From: an uncultured bacterium
Lineage (GTDB): Bacteria > Cyanobacteriota > Vampirovibrionia > Gastranaerophilales > Gastranaerophilaceae
Direction of reading: 5' to 3'
Assembly: GCA_958366705.1 (NCBI GenBank)
Contig: CATXCB010000005.1
Location: forward strand, 1 to 64,000
DNA length: 64,000 bases
In this document: positions 9,614-18,221 of the stretch, in pieces
How positions within the stretch are numbered: position 1 is the first letter of the stretch
Layout of the letters: each line of letters starts with the position of its first letter
Notes under the pieces: generated by a model
The model's database searches: none
Seen by the model: only the letters and a program-made list of their open reading frames with translations
Told to the model about the DNA's origin: nothing
Program-made: the position numbers and the translations under genes

Positions 9614-10331
9614 AAACAATATTTCCCAAAGCTACAACAACGGCAGTATCTGCTTTTAATATCAAGTTTCCAAGAGTAAGCATTTCAAAATTTTGTTTCT
9701 CAAAATACTCAAATTCTTTTTGAGAAAAACCTCCCTCTGGCCCTACAATAACAAGAACTTTATCCCCATTGTTAACTGGATGTTCTAAAAAAGAATCGCG
9801 TATAGTTTTTTCTGCAACACGTTCACAAAAAACAATTATTTTATCAAAATGGTTATCTGAGACAACACTATCTATTTTAGAAATATCAAAACATTCAGGA
9901 ACAAATGCTCTTTCACATTGCTTTGATGCTTCATACATTATCTTTTGCCATTTTTGAACTTTTTTTTCTGCTACAGATTTATTAATCGCACAATTATCAG
10001 TCAATACAGGAAAAATCCCGTTAACTCCCAACTCTGTAGCTTTTTCAATCAAAAGAGATTGTGCATCACTTCTTAACGGACTTTGAGCCAGATATAACTC
10101 AAAATCCAAAAATCTTTTTGACGGATATGAACTATTAATTTCTACTAAAATTTCAGAATTAGTAATCTGTAAAATTGTTGTTTCATATTGAATTTGCTTT
10201 TCATCAATCAGCAGAAGTTTTTCACCGGCTCTTGCTCGCAAAGCTCTTGCTATATGAACATAATTATCCTTATCTGATATTTCAATTTTATTATTAATAA
10301 TTTGAGAAGATTCTATAAAAAAATGCGGCAT
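9588..10331 (-). CDS. rsmE: 16S rRNA (uracil-1498-N3)-methyltransferase RsmE
   Basis: RsmE methylates U1498 of 16S rRNA using S-adenosylmethionine. The SPOUT-fold knot signature is clear at the C-terminus: VLVIVGPEGGFS followed by LTLGNLILKADTAV, where most members have LRxETA. The N-terminal PUA-like domain begins MPHFFIESSQI. The middle segment (LIEKATELGV, then YEASKQCER) also matches the family. Its 247 residues are typical. An AGAGG site lies upstream of the ATG. It is the upstream partner of the CCA-adding enzyme gene. Confidence 0.93.
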   Translation of the reverse strand: MPHFFIESSQIINNKIEISDKDNYVHIARALRARAGEKLLLIDEKQIQYETTILQITNSEILVEINSSYPSKRFLDFELYLAQSPLRSDAQSLLIEKATELGVNGIFPVLTDNCAINKSVAEKKVQKWQKIMYEASKQCERAFVPECFDISKIDSVVSDNHFDKIIVFCERVAEKTIRDSFLEHPVNNGDKVLVIVGPEGGFSQKEFEYFEKQNFEMLTLGNLILKADTAVVVALGNIVYEYSNFNR

Positions 10332-10648
10332 ACCTAAACCTCTTTTAATAAAATTATTATATCATAAGAAATTACATAAACTATGTTATTTACATACGTA
10401 ACCTAAAGGAAGGTTTGGAAACATAGTTTGTGATAAGTCGAGCCATTCATTCAGGCGTGTTTTTCTTTTGCGGTTCCACTTTTTCTTTTTGCGTTGCAAT
10501 CAAAAAGAAAAAGTGGACAAAAATATTTAATAAATTATGAGAGTTTAGAATAATATAGCCTAAGTGTTTTGGTAGTTGTTGCAGATAAAAAATAGATATA
10601 AAATATCGTATTCATATTTACCTCTAACATAGTCTATGTACATTTCAC
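10332..10648. other. Non-coding interval with repeat-like sequence
   Basis: About 317 bases without a supportable gene, between rsmE and the rqcH-like gene. The region contains a long perfect inverted repeat (10475-10517, listed separately). It also holds several short CATAGT/CTATGT-type half-sites near 10380, 10421 and 10630. I see no tRNA or conserved RNA. Confidence 0.5.
10475..10517. repeat. Perfect 17-bp inverted repeat
   Basis: Arm 10475-10491 (TCCACTTTTTCTTTTTG) is exactly complementary to arm 10501-10517, with a 9-base loop that itself contains TTGCAA. As RNA this would be a long hairpin, but there is no following U tract, so it is not a standard terminator. It may be a copy of a dispersed palindromic element. 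Confidence 0.8.
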
Positions 10649-12241
10649 CTAATCAACAACAATCTCTTTTTCATTTCTATACGTAACATACCCTAACAGA
10701 GCAGCTGGAGGTTTTCTCAAATATTTTCGTTTTGTATAGATAACTCCGGCTTTTGTTGAATTATTTGCAGTTGAATACTCTTTTGCATATTTTGCACATT
10801 TATAAATTAATTCATCTGTTATATTCTGCGTCTTTAATAATACATGCGACCCCGCACAATCCTTAACATGAAACCACAAATCATCATCTGACGATAATTT
10901 TGAAACTATAATATCATTTTGCTTATTATTTCTACCTATATAAATCCTTGTTTCATTTTCCAAATCTATTTTTATCGGCTCAGAATGAGTTTTATTTGCT
11001 TTTTCTGAAAGCTTTACATCTTCTACTTCATTAGATATTTCCTGTAAATCTTCCATATTTTTAGAAAGATTTATTGAATACAACAGATTTTCATAAAAAG
11101 ATTTTTTTTGCTTAAGCTCGTCCATAAGCTCTGCCATTTTTAGATTAGAAGTCTTCGCCTTGTTATACAATTTGTAAAACTTGTTAGCATTGTCTTTTAA
11201 CGACTTGGTCTCATCTAAATTTATAACTATTTGCCTATCATTTTCATAATCATAAACAGAAATTGAAGCCTCATAATCTTTTAAATTATATAAATTTGCT
11301 AAAATCAAATCACCGTACAAACGGTACACATCTGCATTTTGATTTTGCATAACCTGATATTCCATCTGCTTTAATGATTTAACTATTTTCTTTAACTTTT
11401 GATTAACCGAACTCACATAGCAATTTTTTAAAGAATTGAACTTGTATTGAGAAATATAAAAAGAATAATACTCATCAATCATTTCGTTAACTGAATCATA
11501 TTTAGTCGCGTCTCCCAACAATTCTTCAAAAAGAGAATATTGCGAAAAGTTTTTTGATATAGCCGGAGTAACATTTTTCAATTGGACATAATTTTTTAGG
11601 AAATCTATATCTTTACCATAACATAAATTTGCAAAAGATTTCGAAAACCAATAAAAATCCTGCGACAAATCATCATAGTTAACCTCACCGCTATATTGCA
11701 AAATATCAGCTTTCGCCTGGGCTGGAGGATAAACATAAGGAATGCCGCCATACATTTCGCGTTCTCTGCTTTTTTCTGCACCAACATTATGCGCACATCC
11801 TAAAATAATATTTGTATCATAATTATACAAAATAACATTAGAATATTTTCCCATAAGTTCAAATGCCAAACATAAATATATCTTATCGCCCATTTCATTA
11901 TATGTTTCTATATAGAATTCCAGAATTCGCTCAAATTCCGGCTGATTAACCTTTGCAATTCTTGAATTCAATAAATATTTCCTCAAAAGCATACAAAACA
12001 TTGGAGGTTTCTGCGGAATCTCAATAAACTTTTTCTGAAGATTTTCTTTAGAAGAAAAGCATAAATGATAAAATTGAGGATTAATATTTACATAAAAAGA
12101 TCTGGATTCCCCATGGTTTCTCAAAACCAACAACAATTCTCGCCTTGTTGGCTGCTGAATTTTTGTAATTCTGGCACCTGATATAAAATATAATTCCTCC
12201 GCAGCAAAAGCTTTTAGAGTTAAACTGTCAAAAGTAATCAT
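10649..12241 (-). CDS. rqcH: NFACT-family ribosome quality control protein (RqcH-like)
   Basis: The protein (530 residues) has the NFACT architecture: an N-terminal NFACT-N domain (ISGARITKIQQPTRRELLLVL), a central coiled coil (about residues 270-410) and a C-terminal NFACT-R domain. The C-terminal domain contains IYIGRNNKQND and DDLWFHVKDCAGSHV. RqcH binds stalled 50S subunits and directs C-terminal alanine tailing of the nascent chain. Older annotations call the family fibronectin-binding protein. The ATG at 12241 has no strong ribosome binding site. The gene is divergent from a small gene at 12323. Confidence 0.88.
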   Translation of the reverse strand: MITFDSLTLKAFAAEELYFISGARITKIQQPTRRELLLVLRNHGESRSFYVNINPQFYHLCFSSKENLQKKFIEIPQKPPMFCMLLRKYLLNSRIAKVNQPEFERILEFYIETYNEMGDKIYLCLAFELMGKYSNVILYNYDTNIILGCAHNVGAEKSREREMYGGIPYVYPPAQAKADILQYSGEVNYDDLSQDFYWFSKSFANLCYGKDIDFLKNYVQLKNVTPAISKNFSQYSLFEELLGDATKYDSVNEMIDEYYSFYISQYKFNSLKNCYVSSVNQKLKKIVKSLKQMEYQVMQNQNADVYRLYGDLILANLYNLKDYEASISVYDYENDRQIVINLDETKSLKDNANKFYKLYNKAKTSNLKMAELMDELKQKKSFYENLLYSINLSKNMEDLQEISNEVEDVKLSEKANKTHSEPIKIDLENETRIYIGRNNKQNDIIVSKLSSDDDLWFHVKDCAGSHVLLKTQNITDELIYKCAKYAKEYSTANNSTKAGVIYTKRKYLRKPPAALLGYVTYRNEKEIVVD

Positions 12242-12269
12242 AATTTAAGCTTACTAAAAAACATATATA

Positions 12270-12298
12270 TTGTCCATTAAATATTTTTATGCTAAAAT
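12270..12298 (+). promoter_or_regulatory. Sigma70-type promoter, extended -10
   Basis: A -35 box TTGTCC (12270-12275), a 17-base spacer and a -10 box TAAAAT (12293-12298) with a TGC extension directly before it. Transcription would begin near 12305, leaving a short leader with the AGAGGG site of the gene at 12323. Confidence 0.6.
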
Positions 12299-12322
12299 AG
12301 TAAGTTGAAAAGAGGGAAAAAA

Positions 12323-12637
12323 ATGGCTACAAAAAAAAATAACAAATTTGAAAACATTCAACTTTCAACAACAAAAGAGTATGTAAATATATTAATTACT
12401 ACTGCAGAACACGTAATAAAAGGAAAATTATATTTACCGATCCCGTCAGTTGTTGAAAATCCGACATTAGAAAACTTATTATTCTATGTATTAAACTGCG
12501 GAAATATGTTTATATCATTACATGATTGCATAATTATGAATAAAACAAATATAGAATATCAACCTGAACGTGTTAAATACTACAACATAAACTTGAATGT
12601 TGTTCATTCTTGTCAAATTATAGAAAACGATGATTAA
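12323..12637 (+). CDS. Small conserved-looking protein, possibly Sm-like barrel
   Basis: A 104-residue protein of unknown function. The ATG at 12323 is supported by AGAGGG at 12311-12316 and an upstream promoter. After a lysine-rich start it shows alternating beta-strand character: VNILITTAEHVIKGKLYLPI, then MFISLHDCIIM, then YNINLNVVHSCQII. The same order of elements occurs in the small gene at 48001 (ILTNHLQIIGTI, LISLKDVKIARI, FNISAHAIVGFSII), so the two look like distant paralogs. The pattern recalls Sm1/Sm2 motifs of small beta-barrels. That is inference from motif spacing only. A terminator hairpin follows. Confidence 0.7.
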   Translation: MATKKNNKFENIQLSTTKEYVNILITTAEHVIKGKLYLPIPSVVENPTLENLLFYVLNCGNMFISLHDCIIMNKTNIEYQPERVKYYNINLNVVHSCQIIENDD

Positions 12638-12645
12638 TATTCCAG

Positions 12646-12684
12646 AAAAAGATTACAAATGTTACATATTGTAGTCTTTTTTTT
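12646..12684 (+). terminator. Rho-independent terminator
   Basis: AAAAAGATTACAA (12646-12658) pairs with TTGTAGTCTTTTT (12669-12681) with one G-U wobble. A run of T follows to 12684. It closes the small gene ending at 12637 and insulates aspS. Confidence 0.75.
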
Positions 12685-12743
12685 GTGTTTTTGTTAATAT
12701 AAAAGGTGCAATATAAATAGGTTATTAAAGGAAATAAGAAAAA

Positions 12744-14525
12744 ATGATTAAAACAAAGTTTAAAGACCATGAATGTGGAAAACTTAACTTGACAAACATT
12801 GATGAACAGATTACATTGTCAGGCTGGGTTTCTTGTATCAGAGATTTAGGCGGGATTCTATTTGTAGAATTGAGAGACAGAAGCGGTTTTTTCCAAATTG
12901 TTGCAAATCCTCAAATAAATCCAGATGTTCATAAAACATTAGAACATGTTAGATCTGAATATGTAATTAAAGTTTCAGGTAAAGTTACAAAAAGACCGGA
13001 AGAAACTTATAACGAAAAATATCCTACAGGTCAGGTTGAAATGTATCCTGATACTATTGAAATTTTATCAGAATCAAAAGTTTTACCTTTTGTTCTTGAT
13101 GATGATAATGTATCTGAAGATATAAGATTAAAATACAGATATTTAGACTTAAGACGCGAACCAATGTTATCAAAACTTGTAATGCGCCACAATATCGTTC
13201 AAGCTATTAGAAATTACATGAATAAGCTTGATTTCTTAGAAGTTGAAACACCTATTCTATGTAAAACAACTCCTGAAGGTGCCAGAGATTACCTTGTTCC
13301 ATCTCGTGTTCAAGAAGGTAAATTCTATGCACTTCCTCAATCTCCGCAAATCTTCAAACAATTGCTTATGGTTGGCGGAATTGAAAGATATTATCAAATC
13401 GCAAAATGTTTCAGAGATGAAGATTTACGTGCAGACAGACAACCTGAATTTACACAAGTTGATATTGAAATGTCATTTGTAGAACAACAAGATGTAATCA
13501 AAGTTGTTGAAGGCTTGATTGTTGACGCATTCAAAGCTGCAGGCGTTGATGTAAAACCTCCATTTATTCAAATGCCTTGGCAAGAGGCTATGGACAGATA
13601 TGGTTCTGATAAACCGGATACAAGATTCGGCCTAGAATTATTTGATATTGGAGACATTATTCTTCAATCAGAATTCCAAATTGTTAAAAACACTCTTGAA
13701 AACGGCGGTATTGTTCGCGGTATCAGAATACCTGGCGGTGCTAAATATTCAAGAAAAGAAATTGATGATATTACAAAACTTGCTGTATCATTCGGAGCTA
13801 AAGCTCTGGCAAATATTATTTATAACGAAGACGGAACAGCTAAATCTCCAGTATTGAAATTTGTTACAGAAGAACAGGCTAAAGCTATCCAGGAAAGAGC
13901 TCAAGCTCAAGCCGGCGATATCATCTTCTTTGTTGCAGATAAACCAAAATTAGTTTATGACATTATGGGAAGATTAAGATTACACTTCGGTAAATCTCTA
14001 AACTTAATTGATGAATCAAAACATGCACTGCTTTGGGTTGTAGACTTCCCTATGTTTGAATGGTCTGATGAAGAAGGCAGATTCAAAGCTATGCACCACC
14101 CATTCACATCACCTTGTATTGAAGATTTAGAAAAACTTAAATCAGGTGATTTAGGTAATGTTAAATCTATTGCATACGATATTGTTTATAACGGTACAGA
14201 ATTAGGCGGCGGCTCAGTGAGAATCCACTCTTCTGAAGTTCAATCTGCAATCTTCAATGCATTAGGTTTAACTCAAGAAGAAGCACAAGAAAAATTCGGA
14301 TTTATGGTTAATGCACTACAATACGGAACACCACCTCATGCAGGATTGGCAATAGGTCTAGACAGATTAGTTGCACTACTTGCAAGAACGGAATCTATCC
14401 GTGATGTTATCGCATTCCCTAAAAACGCAGGTGCTAAAGACTTGATGAGTGATGCTCCTGGCGAAGCTTCACTACAACAGCTAAGAGAACTTCATATCAA
14501 AAGCACTGCAAATACAGGGAAATAA
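12744..14525 (+). CDS. aspS: Aspartyl-tRNA synthetase
   Basis: AspRS charges tRNA-Asp, or tRNA-Asp and tRNA-Asn in non-discriminating forms. The N-terminal OB-fold anticodon-binding domain contains ITLSGWVSCIRDLGG. Class II motif 1 lies near IRNYMNKLDFLEVETPIL, motif 2 is CFRDEDLRADRQPEFTQVD, and motif 3 is GLAIGLDRLVALLA. A bacterial GAD insertion domain occupies about residues 290-420. The length of 593 residues is that of bacterial-type AspRS. An AAAGGAA site precedes the ATG, and a strong hairpin follows the stop. Whether it also serves tRNA-Asn depends on whether asnS or gatCAB is present outside the window. Confidence 0.97.
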   Translation: MIKTKFKDHECGKLNLTNIDEQITLSGWVSCIRDLGGILFVELRDRSGFFQIVANPQINPDVHKTLEHVRSEYVIKVSGKVTKRPEETYNEKYPTGQVEMYPDTIEILSESKVLPFVLDDDNVSEDIRLKYRYLDLRREPMLSKLVMRHNIVQAIRNYMNKLDFLEVETPILCKTTPEGARDYLVPSRVQEGKFYALPQSPQIFKQLLMVGGIERYYQIAKCFRDEDLRADRQPEFTQVDIEMSFVEQQDVIKVVEGLIVDAFKAAGVDVKPPFIQMPWQEAMDRYGSDKPDTRFGLELFDIGDIILQSEFQIVKNTLENGGIVRGIRIPGGAKYSRKEIDDITKLAVSFGAKALANIIYNEDGTAKSPVLKFVTEEQAKAIQERAQAQAGDIIFFVADKPKLVYDIMGRLRLHFGKSLNLIDESKHALLWVVDFPMFEWSDEEGRFKAMHHPFTSPCIEDLEKLKSGDLGNVKSIAYDIVYNGTELGGGSVRIHSSEVQSAIFNALGLTQEEAQEKFGFMVNALQYGTPPHAGLAIGLDRLVALLARTESIRDVIAFPKNAGAKDLMSDAPGEASLQQLRELHIKSTANTGK

Positions 14526-14542
14526 TCTATAAAATTTAATAA

Positions 14543-14582
14543 GCAAAATGCCATCAGATAAACTTATCTGATGGCATTTTGC
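14543..14582. terminator. Strong bidirectional terminator hairpin
   Basis: Perfect 19-base arms at 14543-14561 and 14564-14582 (GCAAAATGCCATCAGATAA and its complement). A run of four T lies at the 3' side and a run of four A at the 5' side. It separates aspS from the minus-strand gene ending at 14636. Confidence 0.85.
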
Positions 14583-14635
14583 TATTAACACCTTTTTATT
14601 AATATTCTTGCACCATTGCACACAATTAAGAAAAA

Positions 14636-14920
14636 TTACAAATTTTTAATAAACCTGTGAGCTTCAATCACATCATCATAATCAATTGGCGGAGGTCCCT
14701 CAATAATCTCCAGAGGTAAATGCTTGTCTGCCTTACGATTAAAATTAAAAACAATTTCTCCAAAATCTTTTCCACATTTTTCACACAATAAATTGCACAC
14801 CAAAATATCATTATAATTTTCTAAAATTTTGATAGAATTTTTAGAAAACTCATTCTTACAACGAGAGCAGCAAAGCCCTGAATACAATACTTTTATGTCA
14901 TTTTGAGTAAAATTTTTCAT
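14636..14920 (-). CDS. Small CxxC zinc-ribbon-like protein
   Basis: I do not recognise this 94-residue protein. It has two cysteine pairs, SGLCCSRCKNEF near residue 18 and LLCEKCGKDFG near residue 47, as expected for a zinc ribbon. The tail is proline-rich (EGPPPIDYDD). This layout resembles the DUF177/YceD group in part, but that family is usually longer and the match is not secure. No Shine-Dalgarno is seen. A -10-like TAAAAT (14927-14932 on this strand) lies six bases before the ATG. Confidence 0.6.
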   Translation of the reverse strand: MKNFTQNDIKVLYSGLCCSRCKNEFSKNSIKILENYNDILVCNLLCEKCGKDFGEIVFNFNRKADKHLPLEIIEGPPPIDYDDVIEAHRFIKNL

Positions 14921-15029
14921 ATCAATATTTTATATTAAGTTTTGTAAAGTTTTCCACTATTTATACTATTAATTGTTATTTTACACCAAAAAGTGGGATT
15001 AATATACATGAACCCAAAGGAGGTTTATC

Positions 15030-15122
15030 ATGGCTATTAATTTAATTCTATTCGGTTTCATTGTGTACACTGCATTGATAGTAGTACCAAGTATCTGGGA
15101 AGAACTAACAACAGAAAGCTAA
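15030..15122 (+). CDS. 30-residue single-pass membrane peptide
   Basis: A very short open frame with an excellent ribosome binding site (AAAGGAGG at 15016-15023, 6 bases before ATG). It encodes a start MAINLILFGFIVYTALIVV, a membrane helix, followed by a short acidic tail ending TTES. The site, clean helix and polar tail make a real gene likely even though it falls below usual gene-calling length. Small single-helix peptides of this kind often bind larger membrane complexes or act as toxins. Nothing in the sequence decides which. Confidence 0.6.
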   Translation: MAINLILFGFIVYTALIVVPSIWEELTTES

Positions 15123-15191
15123 ATTCGATTAGAAGAGCATCTTAAAACAATTAAATTTCTGCATTTTTGCCAATAGAGAGTTTGTGAGACA

Positions 15192-15278
15192 TTTTTAGTG
15201 TGAAAGTTACGTTTAATTATTTAAACGATAAATTTGTTGTGCAAATATTAAAGAAAAAGTAACATCCGACACTAAAAA
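15192..15278. other. Nested inverted repeats upstream of mnmG (structured leader or small RNA)
   Basis: TTTTTAGTGT (15192-15201) is complementary to ACACTAAAAA (15269-15278). Inside it, GTTAC (15206-15210) pairs with GTAAC (15259-15263), and GTTTAA (15211-15216) pairs with TTAAAC (15221-15226). Together they would form a long stem enclosing a smaller hairpin. It lies in the roughly 190-base gap between the short peptide gene and mnmG. No known riboswitch is recognised. Confidence 0.55.
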
Positions 15279-15302
15279 TACACCCGACGGATTTGTTTGC
15301 TT

Positions 15303-15308
15303 TATAAT
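15303..15308 (+). promoter_or_regulatory. -10 box of mnmG, six bases before the ATG
   Basis: TATAAT at 15303-15308 ends six bases before the mnmG ATG at 15315. No ribosome binding site or good -35 box is visible. If it is functional, the transcript starts at or next to the start codon. Confidence 0.45.
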
Positions 15309-15314
15309 AAAAAT

Positions 15315-17198
15315 ATGAGTTACTTACTAAACAAATTCGACATTATCGTTGTAGGTGCAGGGCACGCAGGTTGTGAGGCAGCATTAGCCTGCGCAAAATT
15401 AGGAGTGAAAGTTTTACTTTGCACACTAAATATTGATAATATAGCACTACAACCCTGTAATCCGGCTGTCGGCGGGCCTGCAAAATCAACACTTGTACGT
15501 GAAATAGACGCTCTGGGCGGAGTTATGGGCGAAGTCACAGATGCCACATACATCCAAATGAAAATTCTTAATTCTTCAAAAGGTCCAGCTGTAAGAGCTT
15601 TACGCGCGCAATCAGATAAAGCTGAATACACAAGATACATGCGAAATTTGATTGAGAGTAACGAAAACATTTACCTGAAACAGTGCTGCATTACAGATCT
15701 TATTGTTGATGGTGATAGAATTACCGGTGCAGTAGATGAATTTGGTATTGAATATAGAGCTAACGCAATTATACTAACAACAGGAACATCTTTAGAAGGT
15801 AGAATATTTGTTGGTCTGCGTTCATATAGTGCCGGCAGACTTGGCGAAAAAGCTGCAATTGGTCTTTCTGATTCTTTGCACAAATTAGGAATTGAAACTA
15901 AAAAATTAAAAACAGGGACACCTGCCAGAATTGATAAAAGAACAATTGATTATTCAAGAATGACAATTCAACCCGGGGATGATGAATTGAGTTTCTTTTC
16001 ATTCAAACCAAACCGTCCGATAAGGAAAACTTACCCTTGTTATTTAACAAGAACAACAGAAGAAACTCATGAAATTATCAAAGCAAATCTTGATAAGTCA
16101 CCAATGTTTCAAGGTTTGATACATGGAGTTGGACCAAGATACTGCCCGTCAATAGAAGACAAAATTGTCAGATTTGCATCTAATCCATCCCATCATATAT
16201 TTATAGAACCGGAAGGGCTTGGCACTTATGAAATCTATATTCAAGGTTTTTCAACAAGCTTGCCGGCTGATGTTCAGGTAAAAATGATAAGAAGTTTACC
16301 AGGACTTGAAAAAGCACATATTATCAAACCAGCTTATGCTGTTGAGTATGACTATGTACCGGCAGTGCAAACAACTCATTCTTTGATGTCTAAAAAAATC
16401 AAAGGGTTATTCTTTGGCGGTCAAATAAATGGAACAAGCGGTTATGAAGAAGCAGCAGCACAAGGACTTATTGCCGGTATAAATGCATATAACTACCTAA
16501 ATGGCTCTGATATGCTTGAATTATCAAGAAGCTCTTCATATACAGGAACCTTGATTGATGATTTGGTAACAAAAGATATTCAAGATCCATACAGAATGCT
16601 AACATCACGTTCTGAATACAGATTATTACTACGTCAGGACAATGCAGATGAAAGACTAACACCTATAGGGCACAAAATTGGGCTGATTGATGATGAACAA
16701 TTTGCAAGATTCACACGTAAGCAAGAATTAATCCAAGAAGAAAAATTTCGTCTTGAAACTGTTAAAATTCCACCAAGTGAGGAAGTTAACACAATTCTGG
16801 CTAAATACGAAGAACACATTGATAGAGGGATGAAAGCTTCTGAACTGTTGAAACGTCCAAATATAACTTATAAAATCTTACAAGAATTAGACGAATCCAC
16901 AAGGAATCTAAATATACAAAAAGATGTATATGAACAGGTTGAAGTAATTGTAAAATATGACGGATACATTAAACGTCAAGAAGAACAGGTTAATCAAGCT
17001 GGGAAATTGGAAAAATTTAAAATACCTGAAAATATTGATTACTTTGCAATTGACCATATTTCATCCGAAACAAAAGAAAAACTTGCAAAAATCAAACCTA
17101 AAACACTTGCTCAAGCTTCCAGAATCGGCGGAGTTAAACCTGCAGATATTTCAATTTTAATGGTTATGCTTGATAGAAACAGTATTGCTAAAAAGTAA
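15315..17198 (+). CDS. mnmG: tRNA uridine-34 carboxymethylaminomethyl modification enzyme MnmG
   Basis: MnmG (GidA) works with MnmE to install the cmnm5 group at wobble U34 of certain tRNAs, using FAD and folate. The FAD-binding motif IIVVGAGHAGCEAALACAK is at the N-terminus. GGPAKSTLVREIDALGG and the TGTSLEGRIFVG segment follow, and the second signature GQINGTSGYEEAAAQG is near residue 370. The C-terminal helical domain ends normally. The 627-residue length is standard. I use the ATG at 15315; a TTG six codons upstream overlaps the putative -10 box. The stop overlaps by 11 bases the end of the converging formyltransferase gene. Confidence 0.96.
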   Translation: MSYLLNKFDIIVVGAGHAGCEAALACAKLGVKVLLCTLNIDNIALQPCNPAVGGPAKSTLVREIDALGGVMGEVTDATYIQMKILNSSKGPAVRALRAQSDKAEYTRYMRNLIESNENIYLKQCCITDLIVDGDRITGAVDEFGIEYRANAIILTTGTSLEGRIFVGLRSYSAGRLGEKAAIGLSDSLHKLGIETKKLKTGTPARIDKRTIDYSRMTIQPGDDELSFFSFKPNRPIRKTYPCYLTRTTEETHEIIKANLDKSPMFQGLIHGVGPRYCPSIEDKIVRFASNPSHHIFIEPEGLGTYEIYIQGFSTSLPADVQVKMIRSLPGLEKAHIIKPAYAVEYDYVPAVQTTHSLMSKKIKGLFFGGQINGTSGYEEAAAQGLIAGINAYNYLNGSDMLELSRSSSYTGTLIDDLVTKDIQDPYRMLTSRSEYRLLLRQDNADERLTPIGHKIGLIDDEQFARFTRKQELIQEEKFRLETVKIPPSEEVNTILAKYEEHIDRGMKASELLKRPNITYKILQELDESTRNLNIQKDVYEQVEVIVKYDGYIKRQEEQVNQAGKLEKFKIPENIDYFAIDHISSETKEKLAKIKPKTLAQASRIGGVKPADISILMVMLDRNSIAKK

Positions 17199-18135
17199 CG
17201 TTGACAAAATGCTCTATAAAATATTTTGTCAAAAAACTAAATTTGTACAATTTTAAACCATTAAACCTTATGGCTTTTTTATCTTTACATACAATTGTCA
17301 AAGATGCCATTTCTGAATTTTTAGCAATTATACTCCCCGGACTTGCATCTATTTCTTCTGAAAGTACCAGAAATTTATACGGATTTACTATAAAAAACTT
17401 ATCTTTATGAGTAACATAACAAGGCAAAAATGGGTGAAGAGCCCTTATCATTCTTGATATTTCAGTCGAAGTCTGAAATTCAAAATCAAGCATCCTCTCA
17501 TCGCCAGTAATATTAGGATAATAACTTGCATACTTATCACTTTGAGCAATTGGCGTTATCATTTTTTCATTTAAGTCAGAAATAAATTCTGTTACTAATG
17601 ACCTTGCAGTACGTACACATCTTTCACGGAGTTCTTTAGAAGTATCAGTATCTAAAATTTCAACTTTCTCTTGTTTTAATATAGGTCCCTGATCAAATTT
17701 TTCAGATAAAAGATGTAATGTAACACCTGTAAATTTTTCGCCGTGCAAAATTGTTTGCATATAAGGATTAGGCCCGCGATACTTTGGAAGCAGCGATGGG
17801 TGCACATTAACTGTCGCAATTGTAGGTAAATTAAAAGTTTCCTTAGAAATTTTCTCTTTCCAGGTACCTACAATAATTAAATCAACATTCATTGTCGTCA
17901 TTAATTTACGAAATAAAGGCCCATTAGCGGACTTTAACCTTATTTTATTAACTTTTAATTTCTTCAATAATGTCACTTCAGGCGCCGGCTTAAAAAAATC
18001 ATGCAGCCACAACTTTAATGGAGAAGCGGTAGTTTGCTCATACCTGAAAACTCCAACTAACTCGGCTCCGGAATCCAAGACTCCGAGCACAATATTTGCA
18101 AGCATTAAACCTTTGCCTAAAACCACAACTCTCAT
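17188..18135 (-). CDS. Formyltransferase (Fmt-like)
   Basis: A 315-residue member of the 10-formyl-THF formyltransferase family. The Rossmann half starts MRVVVLGKGLMLANIV. The catalytic loop reads NVHPSLLPKYRGPNPY, where the conserved Asn, His and SLLPxxRG are all present. The catalytic Asp is in EKFDQGPILKQE. A C-terminal domain similar to that of methionyl-tRNA formyltransferase follows. It may be the Fmt of this organism or a related formyltransferase; the N-terminus lacks the usual FMGTPxFA motif, so I leave the symbol empty. The start at 18135 follows TATAAT (18142-18147) by six bases and has no Shine-Dalgarno, so it may be leaderless. Confidence 0.8.
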   Translation of the reverse strand: MRVVVLGKGLMLANIVLGVLDSGAELVGVFRYEQTTASPLKLWLHDFFKPAPEVTLLKKLKVNKIRLKSANGPLFRKLMTTMNVDLIIVGTWKEKISKETFNLPTIATVNVHPSLLPKYRGPNPYMQTILHGEKFTGVTLHLLSEKFDQGPILKQEKVEILDTDTSKELRERCVRTARSLVTEFISDLNEKMITPIAQSDKYASYYPNITGDERMLDFEFQTSTEISRMIRALHPFLPCYVTHKDKFFIVNPYKFLVLSEEIDASPGSIIAKNSEMASLTIVCKDKKAIRFNGLKLYKFSFLTKYFIEHFVNVTF

Positions 18136-18151
18136 AATACTATTATAAAAT

Positions 18152-18188
18152 AAAAAGTGCACCAGATTGAATACCTGCCACACTTTTT
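18152..18188 (-). terminator. Possible terminator overlapping the next promoter
   Basis: On the minus strand AAAAAGTG (18188-18181) pairs with CACTTTTT (18159-18152), with a 21-base loop and a T-rich tail. It would end transcripts of the gene at 18222-19007 just before the -10 box at 18142-18147. The stem is only eight pairs, so support is modest. Confidence 0.4.
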
Positions 18189-18221
18189 AAATTTTTATTA
18201 AGCAAATCTTTTTACATCAAA

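Noticed and set aside
10332..10648. tRNA or riboswitch in the larger intergenic gaps
   Set aside because: No T-loop GTTCRA with matching acceptor arms and no known riboswitch core was found in this or the other long gaps.
15320..15670. Minus-strand open frame inside mnmG
   Set aside because: Mirror of the well-conserved FAD-binding region of mnmG.
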